Positions 61,972 to 64,000 of a stretch of 64,000 nt of DNA are shown here, one piece after another. This DNA is from Verrucomicrobiales bacterium (GTDB lineage Bacteria > Verrucomicrobiota > Verrucomicrobiia > Verrucomicrobiales > DEV007), in NCBI GenBank assembly GCA_016795385.1, contig JAEUHI010000047.1, positions 62,001-126,000 on the forward strand, written 5' to 3'. Below the pieces are notes generated by a model. It saw only the letters and a list, made by a program, of their open reading frames with translations, did not search any database and was not told where the DNA came from. Each line of letters starts with the position of its first letter. The stretch's first letter is position 1. A program made the translations under genes and the position numbers.

Positions 61972-63576
61972 ATGAGAAGAGTCCTCTTCCTCGCCCTGCT
62001 GCTGTTCTCCCTTCCCTCCGCCCGAGCCACGGTCTCCTTCGACGTGGCCGTGGATCGGCTCGATGATGTGAACGGGATTCCTGTATCGTCCGGATCGCTG
62101 GTCCTGATCGTCGCGGACACCGATGGCGATGGACTGGGGCAAGCCGTGTCTGGCGAGGTGACACTGCGATCCCTGCTGGATGGCGAGAGCGGTGATGACC
62201 TGATCGTTTACCGGTCGGATCTTTCCTCCCTCGGGATCGCCGGTGCCTATGGAGCCTCCACCGGCGGACTCGATCTGGAAGGAGCCGGTGCCGGACAATG
62301 GTCGGAGGGGGATGCGCTGTATCTCGTGTGGTTCCCGGATCTTTCGCTCGCCAGTCAGACCTTGCCGGCAGGAGCCGCCTACGGGGCGAGGGCCGTGGGT
62401 CTGACTCCCGGAGATGGCGGGAACGAGGCCCTCGTTTACATTGCTCCGGCGAATTCCGGTGCTTTTGGAAGCACGACGATTCCCTTTTCGGCGACGAATC
62501 TCCGCGCGGATCAGTTCTCCACCAATCCGGTGAGCGCTCCCAGTGTGACTTCTCCGACGGCGGTCTCGATCACGGAAGCGGGTGCCACTCTGGGCGGGCA
62601 GGTGATCTCGGGGAACGGAGGAGCAATCTCGGCGCGAGGGGTGGTCTACTCCACCGTTGCCGCGAACAGTGATCCGGTCATTGGAAGCCCCGGAGCCACG
62701 GTGCTCTCGACCGGTGGGGATCTCGGCGTTTTCTCCCTGACGGCCTCCGGTTTGGGCAGCGGCATCACCTATGCCTACAAGGCCTTTGCGACGAACTCCG
62801 GTGGCACCGGTTACTCCGCTGCGGCGGTATTCACCACGGACGCGACCTTGAGCTTGTTGAGCGGCCTCGGTTCCGTGGCGCGTGAAATGCACCCGGGAGA
62901 CTTGCATCGATTCCGCTTCACCCTCGACAGTGCCCGATTTGTCGATCTCGCCACCACGGGAGTGGGACTGCGGGCGAGGCTTTTCGGACCTTCCGGGCAA
63001 TTGATCGCCGAGCAGAACGTGGAAGGGACTGTCTCCTTTGCGAATCTGCAACTTCCCGCCGGCACTTACACGCTGGAGTTGTTCCGCGATCCGGGGACGG
63101 GACCCGCGTCGCCCTACACCCTCGCCGTCGATGCTTCCGAGGTGGTTCAAGCTCGTCCCGACGGGGCCGTGGGCGCCTCCTTGACGAATCTGACGGGCAA
63201 CAACGTTTACCTGCCGGCCCTGCAGCAGTTGACCCTCACCTCGCCCGATTCGAGAACGGTCACAGGCTACGTCACCGCCACAAACCGGGGGAACATCGAC
63301 GATCGCATCGTCGTGCAAGGAACTCCGGGAGACACCTATTTCAGCGTGGTCTACTACAATGAGGCGGGGGCAAACATCACGGCCCAAATCACCGCCGGAA
63401 CCTATCAAACCCTGCTGATGGCGCCGGGTGCTCCCGCTACCTGGGTGAGGGCGGCCGTCACCCCGACACGGCGGGCGGTGCAATTGCGGAGGAACCGCAC
63501 CTTCTTCATCGATCTTGAGTCTCTCTCGACTCCCGCTGCGATCGATCAGGTCTCGATCCAGGTGAACACGAGGTGA
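61972..63576 (+). CDS. Exported beta-rich protein, partner of the TIGR02597-like protein
   Basis: The 534-residue protein has a signal peptide (1-19, ending ARA). An N-terminal domain has DTDGDGLG and FSATNLRADQFS. A fibronectin-like segment (about 190-285; PTAVSITEAGATLGGQVISG, GITYAYKAFATNSGGTGYS) and a pre-peptidase-like beta domain (295-390; HPGDLHRFRFTLDSARF, LPAGTYTLELF) follow. The final domain (TNLTGNNVYLPALQQLTLTS) is not recognised. No catalytic motif is evident. Likely a surface or secreted protein. Confidence 0.65.
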   Translation: MRRVLFLALLLFSLPSARATVSFDVAVDRLDDVNGIPVSSGSLVLIVADTDGDGLGQAVSGEVTLRSLLDGESGDDLIVYRSDLSSLGIAGAYGASTGGLDLEGAGAGQWSEGDALYLVWFPDLSLASQTLPAGAAYGARAVGLTPGDGGNEALVYIAPANSGAFGSTTIPFSATNLRADQFSTNPVSAPSVTSPTAVSITEAGATLGGQVISGNGGAISARGVVYSTVAANSDPVIGSPGATVLSTGGDLGVFSLTASGLGSGITYAYKAFATNSGGTGYSAAAVFTTDATLSLLSGLGSVAREMHPGDLHRFRFTLDSARFVDLATTGVGLRARLFGPSGQLIAEQNVEGTVSFANLQLPAGTYTLELFRDPGTGPASPYTLAVDASEVVQARPDGAVGASLTNLTGNNVYLPALQQLTLTSPDSRTVTGYVTATNRGNIDDRIVVQGTPGDTYFSVVYYNEAGANITAQITAGTYQTLLMAPGAPATWVRAAVTPTRRAVQLRRNRTFFIDLESLSTPAAIDQVSIQVNTR

Positions 63577-63698
63577 CGGAAGCGGACCCGGGGCGAGCCC
63601 CTTGCTGGCATCGCTCTTTCAAATCCGGACATCGCGGTTTGGCGTTTTCCGAAATTGTGCCAAGATAACGCCCCCGTCCCGGGCGGGATCCGAGCACC

Positions 63699-64000
63699 AT
63701 GAAAATCCTCGTCGTTGGAAAAGGAGGCCGCGAGCACGCGATCCTCACCGCCATTTCCGAGTCCCCCACCGGGACGGAACTCTATTCCTTCCCCGGATCG
63801 GACGCGATCTTTGCTCTGGCGAAGCCGCTCGCGAGCGCGGAGCACCCGATCGAAAGCGTGGCCTCGCTCATCACCGCGATGCAGCGCGTCGGCATCGACC
63901 TGTGCGTGGCGGGTGAGGAGAGTTACCTCGTGCGCGAGGAAGGTCTCGCCAACGCCTGCGCCGCGGCCGGCATTCCCTGTTGGGGACCGCCCAAGGAATC
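63699..64000 (+). CDS. purD: Phosphoribosylamine--glycine ligase, N-terminal part (partial)
   Basis: The first 100 residues from ATG 63699 begin MKILVVGKGGREHAILTAIS, the PurD N-terminus, and include PGSDAIF and DLCVAGEESYLVREEGLANA-CAAAGIPCWGP, all typical. PurD joins glycine to phosphoribosylamine, the product of PurF, whose gene lies 60 kb to the left. The gene is cut by the window edge. Confidence 0.95.
   Translation, partial: MKILVVGKGGREHAILTAISESPTGTELYSFPGSDAIFALAKPLASAEHPIESVASLITAMQRVGIDLCVAGEESYLVREEGLANACAAAGIPCWGPPKE

Overview
The window is a GC-rich stretch of bacterial chromosome, most likely from the Verrucomicrobia (order Verrucomicrobiales or close to it). The main evidence is a DUF1800 giant exported protein paired with a Tat-exported DUF1501 protein, a TIGR02597-like exported protein, secreted SUMF1 and NHL proteins with short signal peptides, a long type PurF, and a Gram-negative LPS export operon. 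This placement is inferred from family content; no rRNA gene is present to confirm it.

Layout. 1-3.9 kb: end of purL, then purQ, purM and purF; purD is cut by the right edge, so purine synthesis genes bracket the window. 4.0-6.7 kb: AraC/PchR-like regulator facing a two-gene unknown operon, with a Fur-box-like site. 6.8-9.5 kb: three exported proteins in tandem (two paralogous S74-chaperone-domain proteins and a short-repeat protein). 9.8-18.7 kb: 2284-residue PA14/CHRD/DUF1800 protein, DUF1501 partner and a GspG-tail anchored protein, translationally linked. 18.8-20.5 kb: an MbnP-MbnH-type fusion with two haem c sites. 20.9-30.5 kb: pckG, moeA, DAHP synthase, a squalene/phytoene synthase, rtcB, an L,D-transpeptidase convergent with an LD-carboxypeptidase, and hpf. 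30.6-34.9 kb: kdsA-lptC-lptA-lptB (Kdo synthesis and LPS transport). 35.1-39.2 kb: membrane Ser/Thr kinase and a ClpX-like unfoldase. 39.3-40.1 kb: Phd/PIN toxin-antitoxin pair. 40.2-42.4 kb: MoxR-DUF58 pair. 42.5-47.0 kb: accessory island with a SUMF1 pseudogene, two DUF4143 ATPases with palindromic promoters, an intact SUMF1 paralog and large palindromic repeats. 47.1-51.6 kb: rpmI, rplT, pheS, pheT. 51.6-51.9 kb: candidate structured RNA ending in an intrinsic terminator. 51.9-54.8 kb: two NHL-propeller paralogs. 54.9-59.2 kb: tgt-yajC-secDF. 59.4-63.6 kb: exported metal-site protein and two exported Verrucomicrobia-type proteins.

The most unusual observation is not a gene. At least six unrelated housekeeping genes (moeA, DAHP synthase, ldcA, the DUF58 gene, pheT, secDF; rtcB more weakly) have the same leader layout: short 7-8 bp tandem repeats, then a GC-rich hairpin with a mostly three-base loop, then the start codon. 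Two of these leaders are about 94% identical over roughly 68 bp. Other findings worth attention are the structured RNA after pheT, the MbnP-MbnH fusion, FCCH-like modules repeatedly inserted in the PA14/DUF1800 protein, a Tgt with altered zinc ligands, a 46-bp palindrome in a DUF4143 promoter, and several promoters placed so that the transcript would start at the ATG.
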